From assembly GCA_016716965.1 (NCBI GenBank), contig JADJUP010000030.1, forward strand, positions 186,001-250,000: a stretch of 64,000 nt of DNA, read 5' to 3'. The notes below the pieces were generated by a model. The model had not been told where the DNA came from, ran no database searches, and saw only the letters and a program-made list of their open reading frames with translations. Positions 44,545 through 52,434 of this stretch are shown in pieces. The DNA is from Sulfuritalea sp. GTDB taxonomy: Bacteria > Pseudomonadota > Gammaproteobacteria > Burkholderiales > Rhodocyclaceae. Numbering within the stretch: position 1 is the first letter of the stretch; the number at the start of each line of letters is the position of its first letter. Made by a program: the position numbers and the translations under genes.

Positions 44545-45155
44545 TTGGCTTCTCCGCTCAGGGCCGCTATCTTGTTCATGCGCGCCTCTTCTTCCGCCTG
44601 CTTCAAAATAGACAACTCCATTTCCTCTACGTCATGCAGCCTCTCCGGCCAGGCGCCTGTTCTGATGCAGACAACGCAACGCAGCATTTCGGCAATGCCC
44701 TGCAAGGCCAGCATGGCGCCGGCCGCCGGAATGATCATTTTGAGCTGCCAGATGGGCACGCCGACCGGACTGTTCACGCTGACCTCGCCGATGCGCATCG
44801 ATTCCGTGCCGTAACTCCAGCCCGAGTACATCAGGGCGATCACGCCCGGGAAGAAAAAGATAACGTAGAGCACCAGTTCCAGGCTGCCCTGGACACGCGG
44901 CGGCATCAACCGGTAAAAGACATCCCCGCGCACATGGGCACCGCGCGACAGCGCATAGGCTCCTGACATAAGGAACAGGCCGCCGTAGAGGATGAAGCTC
45001 ATGTCGAACGCCCAACTGGTCGGGTCGTTCAGCACGTAGCGGACGAAAACTTCGTAGGTAGTACCCACCGTCAGTACGACGATGCACCAGGCGAAAGCAT
45101 GTCCGACCGATTTCGACAACTGATCGATGCCATGCAGCAGCGATTGAATTGACAT
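44541..45155 (-). CDS. dctQ: TRAP transporter small permease (DctQ)
   Basis: The 204-residue protein has four membrane segments and the DctQ pattern (VVLTVGTTYEVFVRYVLNDPTSWAFDMSFILYGGLFLMSGAYAL). A charged tail of about 35 residues follows the last helix. It acts with DctM. It lies downstream of dctP across a 94-bp gap that contains a terminator-like hairpin. Confidence 0.92.
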   Translation of the reverse strand: MSIQSLLHGIDQLSKSVGHAFAWCIVVLTVGTTYEVFVRYVLNDPTSWAFDMSFILYGGLFLMSGAYALSRGAHVRGDVFYRLMPPRVQGSLELVLYVIFFFPGVIALMYSGWSYGTESMRIGEVSVNSPVGVPIWQLKMIIPAAGAMLALQGIAEMLRCVVCIRTGAWPERLHDVEEMELSILKQAEEEARMNKIAALSGEAK

Positions 45156-45176
45156 AAGCAGTATCCGCGCTTTAGG

Positions 45177-45210
45177 AAAAACCGGCGGGAAGGCCTGGGC
45201 ATTCCCGCCG
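45177..45210 (-). terminator. Terminator-like hairpin between dctP and dctQ
   Basis: In the transcript direction CGGCGGGAA, a 10-base loop and TTCCCGCCG form a perfect 9-bp stem, followed after one G by TTTTT. This is a good intrinsic terminator. Partial termination here would give more binding protein than permease, as is common in such operons. Confidence 0.75.
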
Positions 45211-45249
45211 TGGTTTATGCAGCCTCAAGCATTTACCGGTCGCAAGGAC

Positions 45250-46395
45250 TCAGAAGCCGAGTTTGCCGTGGATGTGCTCGTAAGCCGCCTTGTAGTCGGC
45301 GTTGTTGAAAAAGTTGTAGTAGCCGACCCGCTTGCCCCATGCCAACTGCGATTCCCACACCTTCTTGAAGAAGGGATCTTCGGCCGTGAGCTTGGCGACG
45401 ATCTTGTCCCAGGCCTTGATCTGCGCGTCGAAAACGCTCTGCGGCGTGCGTATGACGTTGACCTTTTCCTTGCTCTTCAGCTCGGCCAGATCCCTGGAGT
45501 AATTGTCCATCGCCGTGGCGTAATTGGAGGTGGACGCCGCTTCCGCAGCATAGGCCAGTATCGCCTGCAAGTCCTTGGGCAGCGCGTTGTACTTCTTTTT
45601 GTTGAACAGGATCTCGAAGAATTCCATGGCCTGGTGATAGCTGCCCATCATGTAGTTCTTGGCCACGTCCTGGGCGCCGAAGCGGCGGTCGGAGGTCGGG
45701 TTGTTGAACTCGAAGGCGTCGATCACGCCGCGCTCCATGGCGGGGACGATTTCGCCACCGGGCAACTGCGTCACTTTCATGCCCATTTCCTGCATCAGGT
45801 CGGCCGCCAGTCCCACGGTGCGGTACTTGAAGCCCTTCAGTTCCGCCGCCGACTTGATCGGCTTCTTGAACCAGCCCAGCGGCTGGGTCGGCATCGGCAT
45901 GGCGAAAAAGCCGACCACGTCGAGGTTGAGCTTTTGCATCAGCTCGTTGTAGAAGGGCATGCCCTCCTTGTGGATCCAGGCCAGATTCTGGTTGGCGTCG
46001 CAGCCGGTGATCGGGCCGGAGCCAAACATCGAGGCGACCTTGCTCTTGCCATACCAATACACGGCAACGCCGTGGGCCGCATCGATCACGCCCTTGGAGG
46101 TCGCATCCATCACCTCGAAAGGCTTGACCACCGATCCGGCGACCAGGTAGTCGATGCGCAGGCGGCCACCGGCCATTTCATTGACGCGCTTTACATACTC
46201 CTCGGCCATCTCATTGAAGATGTCCTTGGCGCCCCAGGCGCCCTGCATCTTTAGAACGATCGGCGATTGCGCCACCGAGATCATCGGGAAACCGGCTATT
46301 GCTGCACCGGCGGTGCCCGCCGCAGCGCCGGTCAGAAATTTGCGGCGCGACGCTTGCGGCTGAGCAGTTTGGGTTGTTTCTTTGGAATCCAGCAT
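45250..46395 (-). CDS. dctP: TRAP transporter substrate-binding protein with Tat signal
   Basis: The start at 46395 (MLDSKETTQ) has GAGGAGAAG just upstream; a TTG start at 46413 is less likely. A Tat signal (SRRKFLTGAAAGTAGAAIAGF) is followed by a DctP-type binding protein of about 340 residues. Its residues (DAANGVAVYWYGKS-like and RTVGLAADLMQEMG) resemble TakP proteins that bind 2-oxo acids. It captures the ligand in the periplasm, presumably folded in the cytoplasm first. The ligand is unknown. Confidence 0.92.
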   Translation of the reverse strand: MLDSKETTQTAQPQASRRKFLTGAAAGTAGAAIAGFPMISVAQSPIVLKMQGAWGAKDIFNEMAEEYVKRVNEMAGGRLRIDYLVAGSVVKPFEVMDATSKGVIDAAHGVAVYWYGKSKVASMFGSGPITGCDANQNLAWIHKEGMPFYNELMQKLNLDVVGFFAMPMPTQPLGWFKKPIKSAAELKGFKYRTVGLAADLMQEMGMKVTQLPGGEIVPAMERGVIDAFEFNNPTSDRRFGAQDVAKNYMMGSYHQAMEFFEILFNKKKYNALPKDLQAILAYAAEAASTSNYATAMDNYSRDLAELKSKEKVNVIRTPQSVFDAQIKAWDKIVAKLTAEDPFFKKVWESQLAWGKRVGYYNFFNNADYKAAYEHIHGKLGF

Positions 46396-46491
46396 TGTCT
46401 TCTCCTCGATCAATATTTGTCTGTAGAACCCGAGTCTGAGTTCCTGAGTCCGTTCACGACAAGGACGGCACGACTTTACCAGAGTTTGAAT

Positions 46492-46502
46492 TTGTCTGAC
46501 AA
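46492..46502 (+). promoter_or_regulatory. Probable GntR/FadR-type operator
   Basis: TTGTCTGACAA is a perfect odd palindrome (one central base) in the gap between dctP and the divergent regulator gene, 21 bases before the regulator start. Sites of the form TTGTCNGACAA are typical for FadR-type GntR proteins. It could control both directions. Confidence 0.65.
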
Positions 46503-46523
46503 TAGGACAACAGAAAGGAAACG

Positions 46524-47309
46524 ATGATCATGCCGGCAGCCTTGCCCAGAACCGAACTTGGAAGCGAACTGAGCCGCATCGCGCGGCCCTTGCGGCTTTC
46601 CGAAGAGGTTTCCGGGGATTTGCAGCGACGCATTGCGCGCGGCGAGCTGCAGCCGGGCGATCGACTGCCCACCGAAAAAGCCCTTGGTGAAGCCTTCGGC
46701 GTCAGCCGCGCCGTGGTGCGCGAGGCGATTGCACGACTGAAAGCCGACGGACTCATCGAAACCCGGCAGGGTTCTGGCGCTTTCGTCGTGGAGGTACCGA
46801 AATCCATCAACCTGCGATTTTGGAAAAGCGAAGGTCCCGAGCTCGAGGAGTTGCGCGACATCTTCGAACTGCGCGCGATGGTCGAAGGTGCGGTCGCCGA
46901 ACTCGCCGCCCAACGCCGCGACGACGACGACCTGCGCGCGATGACCGAGCACCTGAAGGCGATGGACGATGCCATGGAAAATGGCGTCGATGGAACCGAA
47001 GCCGACGACGATTTCCACATCGCAATGGCCAAGGCCACACACAACTCCTACATTCGCCGCCTGGTCGAGTTCCTCGGCCAGCATTTTTCCGATTCACGGC
47101 AACTGGCCTGGCACGATACGAATCTCAAGCTCAAGCTGCCCCAAGCATCGCAACGCGAGCATCGCGCCCTGCTGGATGCGATTGCGCAGGGCGACGCGGA
47201 AGCCGCCCGCCGCCGTGCGCTCGAACACCTGCGCGGCGCTGCCGGCCGCCTGGGCATTTCTCTGGCACTCGATCTCGACCGGAAACGCCTGCGGCGGCGC
47301 AAACCCTGA
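46524..47309 (+). CDS. GntR-family (FadR subfamily) transcriptional regulator
   Basis: The 261-residue protein has an N-terminal winged helix (GDRLPTEKALGEAFGVSRAVVREAIARLKADGLIETRQGSGAFV) and a C-terminal FCD ligand domain. The FCD domain contains FELRAMVEGAVAELAA, the metal-binding Asp/His pattern in DDDFHIAMAKATHN and later His residues. Such proteins sense carboxylic acids. It is divergent from the TRAP operon and probably represses it until the ligand is present. Confidence 0.9.
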   Translation: MIMPAALPRTELGSELSRIARPLRLSEEVSGDLQRRIARGELQPGDRLPTEKALGEAFGVSRAVVREAIARLKADGLIETRQGSGAFVVEVPKSINLRFWKSEGPELEELRDIFELRAMVEGAVAELAAQRRDDDDLRAMTEHLKAMDDAMENGVDGTEADDDFHIAMAKATHNSYIRRLVEFLGQHFSDSRQLAWHDTNLKLKLPQASQREHRALLDAIAQGDAEAARRRALEHLRGAAGRLGISLALDLDRKRLRRRKP

Positions 47310-47362
47310 GCAGCCGATAAAATTCAAGCTGTCTTTACGGCCGCGCCCACGGAAACAAACCC

Positions 47363-48076
47363 ATGCTCGACATCACTACCGCCACGTTCTGGATCGCCGT
47401 CGCCCAGATCATCCTGATCGACATCCTGCTTGGCGGTGACAACGCCGTCGTCATCGCGCTGGCCTGCCGCAAGCTGCCCGACGAACAGCGCAAGAAAGGC
47501 ATCTTCTGGGGTGTGGTCGGTGCCATCGGCCTGCGCATCGTGCTGATTTTCTTCGCCCTGCAGCTCCTCGCGATTCCGTGGCTCAAGATCATCGGCGCCC
47601 TGCTCCTGTTCTGGATCGGGGTCAAGCTGCTGCTGCCCGAGGATGACGGGCACGGAGACGTTGCCGCATCCACCACGCTGGCCGGAGCGATCAAGACCAT
47701 CATCGTCGCCGATGCGGTGATGAGCCTGGACAATGTCATTGCCGTTGCCGGCGCCGCCAACGGCAGCATGCTGCTGGTGGTGTTCGGCATCCTCGTCTCC
47801 ATCCCCATCGTGGTCTGGGGCAGCCAGCTGGTACTGAAACTTATGGATCGCTATCCGATCGTGATCACCGCAGGAGGTGCCCTGCTCGGCTGGATCGGTG
47901 GCGGCATGATCGTCGGCGACCCTGCGCTGCCGCCCGACCTGCTGGCCGGCATTCCCTACGCCAAGACGCTTGCCGCGATCGCCGGCGCGGTGCTGGTCAT
48001 CGTCACCGGCAAATGGCTGGCGATGCGCGCCGCGCCGCCTGCCTCCATCGAAATCACCGACTCATCGAAAGGCTGA
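47363..48076 (+). CDS. TerC-family membrane protein (YjbE-like)
   Basis: The 237-residue protein has about seven membrane helices and the TerC acidic motifs ILLGGDNAVVIAL and AVMSLDNVIAVAGA. Members include manganese exporters that load Mn into secreted proteins or relieve Mn stress. The 53-bp gap upstream is too short for a yybP-ykoY riboswitch. It is followed 2 bp later by a UspA gene, so they form an operon. Confidence 0.88.
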   Translation: MLDITTATFWIAVAQIILIDILLGGDNAVVIALACRKLPDEQRKKGIFWGVVGAIGLRIVLIFFALQLLAIPWLKIIGALLLFWIGVKLLLPEDDGHGDVAASTTLAGAIKTIIVADAVMSLDNVIAVAGAANGSMLLVVFGILVSIPIVVWGSQLVLKLMDRYPIVITAGGALLGWIGGGMIVGDPALPPDLLAGIPYAKTLAAIAGAVLVIVTGKWLAMRAAPPASIEITDSSKG

Positions 48077-48078
48077 AA

Positions 48079-48507
48079 ATGACGCAGAACTGGCTGGTGC
48101 CCATCGACGGTTCCGAAGTCGCACTGAAATCGGTGGCATGGATAATCGACCACCTCGCCGACTGGCGCGACGCTCCGCAAATCCAGCTGATCAACGTGCA
48201 GCCGCTGCTGCCCAATGACATCGGCCGCTTCATCAATGCCGACACGATTCGCGAGTTCCACCTTGAATCCGGCATGAAGGCGCTTGCCGCCTCGCGTGAC
48301 AAGCTGGTCGCAGCCGGCGTCACGCCGGAACTGCACGTGATGGTAGGCGAGGCCGCGACGACCATCACCGAATTTGCCGAGAGCCGCGGCTGCAGCCAGA
48401 TCGTGCTCGGCACCCGCGGCCACAGCGGCCTGACCGGCACGCTGCTCGGGTCGGTGGCGATGAAGGTGGTACATCTGTCCAAGTCGCCGGTGCTGCTGGT
48501 GCGCTGA
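48079..48507 (+). CDS. Universal stress protein (UspA family)
   Basis: The start at 48079 gives 142 residues: WLVPIDGSEVALKSV at the N-terminus and the ATP-binding LGTRGHSGLTGTLLGSVAMKVVHLSKSPVLLV at the end. It belongs to the nucleotide-binding UspA type. Its role, probably stress tolerance alongside the TerC protein, is inferred from the family. Confidence 0.9.
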   Translation: MTQNWLVPIDGSEVALKSVAWIIDHLADWRDAPQIQLINVQPLLPNDIGRFINADTIREFHLESGMKALAASRDKLVAAGVTPELHVMVGEAATTITEFAESRGCSQIVLGTRGHSGLTGTLLGSVAMKVVHLSKSPVLLVR

Positions 48508-48533
48508 ATCGCCGTCTCGCCGGCGCCGACTTT
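48508..48533 (-). repeat. Dispersed hairpin repeat, copy 7 (after uspA)
   Basis: The minus strand reads AAAGTCGGCGCCGGCGAGAC then GGCGAT. It begins at the first base after the uspA stop codon and is non-coding. Confidence 0.8.
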
Positions 48534-48572
48534 CATTTTTCCTGAGTCGCCGCAGGCGGCCCAACTTAGTCA

Positions 48573-48593
48573 CCCCCTTTCGCGGAAAGGGGG
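48573..48593. repeat. C-run/G-run hairpin, second repeat family
   Basis: CCCCCTTT, loop CGCGG, then AAAGGGGG form a perfect 8-bp stem, flanked by TTAGTCA on the left and CCGGGGGGATAG on the right. A related copy lies at 54187. Similar sequences are common between genes in betaproteobacteria. Confidence 0.55.
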
Positions 48594-48616
48594 CCGGGGG
48601 GATAGTCCATCTCAAA

Positions 48617-48654
48617 AGTACTTCCCACCACTGCGCAGAGCGGTGGTGGGAAGT
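48617..48654 (-). terminator. Intrinsic terminator of rnpB
   Basis: ACTTCCCACCAC pairs with GTGGTGGGAAGT around a short loop; on the minus strand it is followed by ACTTTT. Its 5' arm overlaps the 3' strand of the RNase P helix P1. Confidence 0.75.
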
Positions 48655-49070
48655 CCGCCGATAAGCCGGGTTCTGTCGTGGGCAACCATTCCTCTGGGAC
48701 CGCCGTTGCCGACGGCCTCTAGCAGCCTACCCGGGAGCAACGCGGGCCGCGCCAATGCTCCCCTATTTGGCCTTGCCCCGAATGAGGTTTGCCATGCCGT
48801 CCGTGTTACCACGTCCGCGGTGGGCTCTTACCCCACCATTTCACCCTTGCCGGCCCTCTCCCCTCCCTCTTCAGGAGGGGGACTTTGCCGCCTTGCGGCG
48901 TCAAAGTCAGGCTTAGGCGGTATCTTTCTGTTGCACTGTCTGTCGCCTTGGGTCCGGCGGCTTGCACCGCCCGACTTATAGCGCCCGGCCGTTAGCCGGC
49001 ATTCCGCCCTGTGGGGCCCGGACTTTCCTCCAACCACTTGCGTGATCAGCGGTTGCCTGGCGAACTTCCC
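48648..49070 (-). ncRNA. rnpB: RNase P RNA, type A
   Basis: On the minus strand it contains the universal blocks GGAGGAAAGTCCGGGC (near 49016-49031), AACAGAAAGATACCGCC, AAGGGTGAAATGGTGGGGTA, and near the end CCCACGACAGAACCCGGCTT then ATCGG. Ends were set by pairing P1 (GGGAAGTTCGCC with GGCGGACTTCCC). About 68 bases lie between the ACCGCC block and AAGGGTGAAA where E. coli has about 26, and they form two hairpins (48881-48908 and 48860-48880), so P12 is enlarged. The RNA processes tRNA 5' ends. Confidence 0.95.
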
Positions 49071-49873
49071 GGGCGCATTGTACGCGGCGGGCGGAACTGC
49101 CGCGTGTCGGCGTAGTAATCCGGCTGCTCGTTGTCGCTGGTGGCGCCGGGGATTCCGAGCAAGGGCAATGGCTGCCAGTCGCCCGGTGAGAATTCACCGG
49201 TGTCGAACAGCTCCGCCAGGCGCGCATCCAGTTGATCGAGCGACCTCGCCGGCGGCAAGTCCAGCCACGCCGAACCGACGTCGACGAACAGCGCCTTGCC
49301 GCAAAGGCCGACGAAAGGCGCGGCGAGGGCGTCGTGGCTGGCGTGGCCGAAGACAATGAAGCGCGTCGTGCGCAGCAATTCTGCGCGTCGTACGGCAAAG
49401 ACTTCACGCCAACGGTGGGCGCGCAGCTCCTGCCACAACTCCGGCGACGTGCCGGCGATGATCACCCCGCATTCGTCAAACTGGGTCAGAGCGTCGCGCA
49501 ACGAACCGCGGGCCGCGTTTCCGGCCTGTCGTGCCGCGACCAGCGCCGCATGATGGCGCCGGTTCATTGCCGCCTTGCTGCGCGGAAAGGCGAGCCAGAT
49601 CAGCGCGTTGAACAGGTCATGCCGGTTGCCGGCGCGGGTAGCTACCTCGCCGCAGCGCCAGGCGCGCTCTTCGTAGCCCGCATCATCCGCGGGCGATACG
49701 ACGAAGCGCAGCGGCGCTCCGGCCCCGGTAACGAGGCCGCGCGCGGAAGCGAATGCATTCAGTGCATCGAGGTCGGGAACACCGCCCGCCAGCCACGGTG
49801 CAAGAAATGCCGACAGCGGATGCAAGGCGGGAAAGGTATGCAACGGGGTAAGGGTGCCAGCCGTTGGTTCCAT
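49046..49873 (-). CDS. DUF3025 family protein
   Basis: The ATG at 49873 is preceded by AAGGGG and gives 275 residues; a GTG at 49900 is an alternative. The core NRHDLFNALIWLAFPRSKAAMNRRHHAAL and FVDVGSAW mark DUF3025. The family has no known function and is found mainly in beta- and gammaproteobacteria. Its 3' end overlaps the 5' end of rnpB by about 25 bases on the same strand. Confidence 0.82.
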   Translation of the reverse strand: MEPTAGTLTPLHTFPALHPLSAFLAPWLAGGVPDLDALNAFASARGLVTGAGAPLRFVVSPADDAGYEERAWRCGEVATRAGNRHDLFNALIWLAFPRSKAAMNRRHHAALVAARQAGNAARGSLRDALTQFDECGVIIAGTSPELWQELRAHRWREVFAVRRAELLRTTRFIVFGHASHDALAAPFVGLCGKALFVDVGSAWLDLPPARSLDQLDARLAELFDTGEFSPGDWQPLPLLGIPGATSDNEQPDYYADTRQFRPPRTMRPGSSPGNR

Positions 49874-49910
49874 GGTATCCCCTTGCGGGACGGCGCTCAC
49901 GCCGCAGCGA

Positions 49911-50945
49911 CTAGGTCAGCCGCCAGGCCACCGCCTCCCCGGCGCGCAGCGGCACCAGCCGATCGCCCGGCAGATAGTCGAGGCTGGCCGGAATCGCCAC
50001 CGCTTCGCGCCGCAGCGTGATGGTCGCCGAATTGCGCGGCAGGCCGTAGTAGTCGGGACCGAAATGGCTGGCAAAAGCTTCGAGCTTGTCCAGCGCACTC
50101 TCCGCGTCGAAGACCTCTGCATATAGTTCGATGCCGGCGTTCGCCGTGTAGCATCCTGCGCAGCCGCAGGTGGCTTCCTTGGTACTTTGCGCGTGCGGCG
50201 CGGAATCCGTGCCGAGGAAGAATTTCGGATTGCCCGAAATCGCCGCCGCTACCAGCGCCCGGCGATGGCTCTCGCGCTTCAGGACCGGCAGGCAATAGTG
50301 ATGCGGACGGATGCCGCCGGCGAAGATGGCATTGCGGTTCAACAGCAGATGGTGGGCCGTCAGGGTACCGGCGACGTTGGCGCCGCTGCCGGTGACGAAG
50401 TCGATGCCGTCGCGGGTAGTGATGTGTTCGAGGACGACTTTCAGTCCCGGAAAATCCTGCAGCAGCGGCCGCAACACGGTATCGATGAACACCGCCTCGC
50501 GGTCGAAGATGTCCACCGCCGGATCGGTCACTTCGCCGTGCACCAGCAAGGGCACGCCCAGTTTTTCCATGCGCGCCAGCGTTGCCGCGCATTTCTTCAG
50601 GTCGCTGACGCCCGCGTCCGAGTTCGTCGTGGCACCGGCCGGATAGAGCTTGACGGCATGGACGAAGCCGCTGGCCCTGGCCGTGTCGATTTCCGCCGGC
50701 GGCATGTTGTCGGTGAGGTACAAGGTCATCAGCGGCGTGAATTCGATGCCGGACGGCAGCGCGGCAAGTATGCGGTCGCGATAGGCCGCCGCCATTGCCA
50801 CGCTGGTCACCGGCGGCTTCAGGTTGGGCATGACGATGGCACGGGCGAAGCGGCGCGCGGTATCGGGCAGCACGGCAGCCAGCGCGGCGCCGTCGCGCAG
50901 GTGCAGGTGCCAGTCGTCGGGACGAGTGAGTGTGAGTGTCTGCAT
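49911..50945 (-). CDS. pyrC: Dihydroorotase
   Basis: The 344-residue protein is a type II dihydroorotase with the metal pair in DDWHLHLRDG, the carboxylated Lys in AVKLYPAGATTNSD and metal His/Asp sites in LVHGEVTD, LEHITT and LGTDSAPH. It closes dihydroorotate in pyrimidine synthesis. It is followed by the DUF3025 gene and preceded by rsmI. Confidence 0.96.
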   Translation of the reverse strand: MQTLTLTRPDDWHLHLRDGAALAAVLPDTARRFARAIVMPNLKPPVTSVAMAAAYRDRILAALPSGIEFTPLMTLYLTDNMPPAEIDTARASGFVHAVKLYPAGATTNSDAGVSDLKKCAATLARMEKLGVPLLVHGEVTDPAVDIFDREAVFIDTVLRPLLQDFPGLKVVLEHITTRDGIDFVTGSGANVAGTLTAHHLLLNRNAIFAGGIRPHHYCLPVLKRESHRRALVAAAISGNPKFFLGTDSAPHAQSTKEATCGCAGCYTANAGIELYAEVFDAESALDKLEAFASHFGPDYYGLPRNSATITLRREAVAIPASLDYLPGDRLVPLRAGEAVAWRLT

Positions 50946-50952
50946 GGGCGAA

Positions 50953-51792
50953 TTATACGGGGCCGCTTTTCAGCTCCAGCGCCCGCGTGTAAAGCGCATT
51001 CTTCGGCTGACCGGTGATCCCGGCCGCCAGCTTGGCCGCCTGCTTTACCGGCAGTTCGGCGAGCAGGATGGCCAGCACGCGTTCGGTTTCCGCGTCCATG
51101 CCCTCCCGCGCCGGCGGTGCCGAGACCACCAGCACGAACTCGCCGCGCTGGCGGTTGGCGTCGGCTGCGAGCCAGGCCGTGGCGGCGCCCAGGGGCATGC
51201 GTTCGATCTGCTCGAAGAGCTTGGTCAGTTCGCGCGCGATGACGATTTCGCGCTGCGGTTCCAGCAGTTCCGCCAGTTCGGCGACCGTCTCCGTTACGCG
51301 ATGCGGTGCCTCGTAGAACACCAGCGCCGCATCGACCGCCGCCAGCTCCTCGATCGCCGTGCGGCGGGCGCCGACTTTTGCGGGCAGGAAGCCGACGAAC
51401 AGGAAGCGCGGATCGACGAGGCCCGCCGCCGACAACGCGGCGATCGCCGCATTCGCTCCCGGCAGCGGAACCACGCGGAAGCCGGCGGCGCGCACCGCCG
51501 CCACGGCACGCGCACCCGGATCGGAAACGCCGGGGGTGCCGGCGTCCGACACCAGCGCGATCGACTTGCCTTCGCCCAACAGGCGCACCAGCTTTTCCGC
51601 CGCTTCGTTTTCATTGTGCTGGTGCAGCGCCAGCGTCGGCACCTTGATGCCGTGGTGGTCGAGCAGGTGCCGCGCGTGGCGCGTGTCCTCGCAGGCCACC
51701 AGGTCGACCCCGCGCAGGGTGTCCAGCGCGCGCAGGCTGATGTCGCCCAGGTTTCCGATCGGCGTGGCAACGACATACAATGCATTTTCCAT
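50953..51792 (-). CDS. rsmI: 16S rRNA (cytidine(1402)-2'-O)-methyltransferase
   Basis: The start at 51792 gives MENALYVVATPIGNLGDISLRAL and 279 residues with ACEDTRHARHLLDH and LVSDAGTPGVSDPG. It methylates C1402 of 16S rRNA. A longer frame begins at 51834 inside the left end of the 270-bp element (MRTDP), which is probably not used. A weak repeat copy at 51353 encodes KVGARRTAI. Confidence 0.95.
   Translation of the reverse strand: MENALYVVATPIGNLGDISLRALDTLRGVDLVACEDTRHARHLLDHHGIKVPTLALHQHNENEAAEKLVRLLGEGKSIALVSDAGTPGVSDPGARAVAAVRAAGFRVVPLPGANAAIAALSAAGLVDPRFLFVGFLPAKVGARRTAIEELAAVDAALVFYEAPHRVTETVAELAELLEPQREIVIARELTKLFEQIERMPLGAATAWLAADANRQRGEFVLVVSAPPAREGMDAETERVLAILLAELPVKQAAKLAAGITGQPKNALYTRALELKSGPV
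51353..51379 (-). repeat. Dispersed hairpin repeat, possible copy 8 (in rsmI)
   Basis: The minus strand reads AAAAGTCGGCGCCCGCCGCA then CGGCGAT. Two core positions differ and one stem pair is lost, so this may be chance similarity at the conserved GARR region. Confidence 0.4.
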
Positions 51793-51819
51793 GTTTCGGA
51801 TTGTAGTCCGATGACCACC

Positions 51820-52089
51820 AGGGTCTGTTCTCATTCAGTCGGCGGATCGCGTTGCGTCCCAATCCGGATGGATGCAAGGCGGAGGGCGCTGGCAATGGTT
51901 GTTCCATTGCCAAGCCCGACAACGCCGCAGACGCCGGATTGGGGCACAACCCGAAGGGAAGCGGGCGAATCGGGCGCATTGCGGCGTTGCTTCCTCCTCG
52001 TTGGGGATCGGCCCAACCGCGTCGGTCGCGCCTTGCACTGCGCCCGATTCGCCTGCTTCGCGACCGTCGCCTGAATGAGAACAGACCCT
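51820..52089. mobile_element. 270-bp element with perfect inverted ends (MITE-like)
   Basis: The left end AGGGTCTGTTCTCATTCAG and the right end CTGAATGAGAACAGACCCT are exact inverted repeats of 19 bp (51820-51838 and 52071-52089). The interior has no convincing gene, so if mobile it needs a transposase in trans. No clear target duplication is visible. Each end carries an outward-reading ATGAGAACAGACCC; the right one becomes the yraN start and the left one extends rsmI upstream. Confidence 0.65.
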
Positions 52090-52434
52090 AGGCAAGCCAA
52101 AGGCGCGGCCGCCGAGCAACGGGCCGCCGACTATCTGCAAAAGCAGGGCCTGACGCTGGTGGAACGCAACTTCCGCGTGCGTGGCGGCGAGATCGACCTC
52201 ATCTGCCGCGACGGCCGAACCACGGTGTTCGTCGAGGTGCGCCTGCGCAGCCGGGGGGATTTCGGTGGCGCGGCGGCAAGCATCACCGGCACCAAGCAGG
52301 CACGCCTGATCCTCGCCGCGCGGCACTGGCTGTTGCGCCACGGCGAGACGCCCTGCCGCTTCGACTGCGTGCTGTTTGACGGCATTGACCCACACGACAT
52401 CCAATGGCTGCGCGATGCGTTTTCCTCCGATTAG
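52075..52434 (+). CDS. yraN: YraN-family protein (UPF0102, predicted endonuclease fold)
   Basis: The 119-residue protein has the UPF0102 core GAAAEQRAADYLQKQGLTLVERNFRVRGGEIDLICRDG and FVEVRLRSRGDFG, with the Asp/Glu-x-Arg pattern of a restriction-endonuclease-like fold. The only ATG, at 52075, lies in the right inverted end of the 270-bp element, so the first five residues (MRTDP) come from that element. It is followed by a HIRAN gene, diaA and a BON lipoprotein gene, a common neighbourhood of yraN. Confidence 0.85.
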   Translation: MRTDPRQAKGAAAEQRAADYLQKQGLTLVERNFRVRGGEIDLICRDGRTTVFVEVRLRSRGDFGGAAASITGTKQARLILAARHWLLRHGETPCRFDCVLFDGIDPHDIQWLRDAFSSD

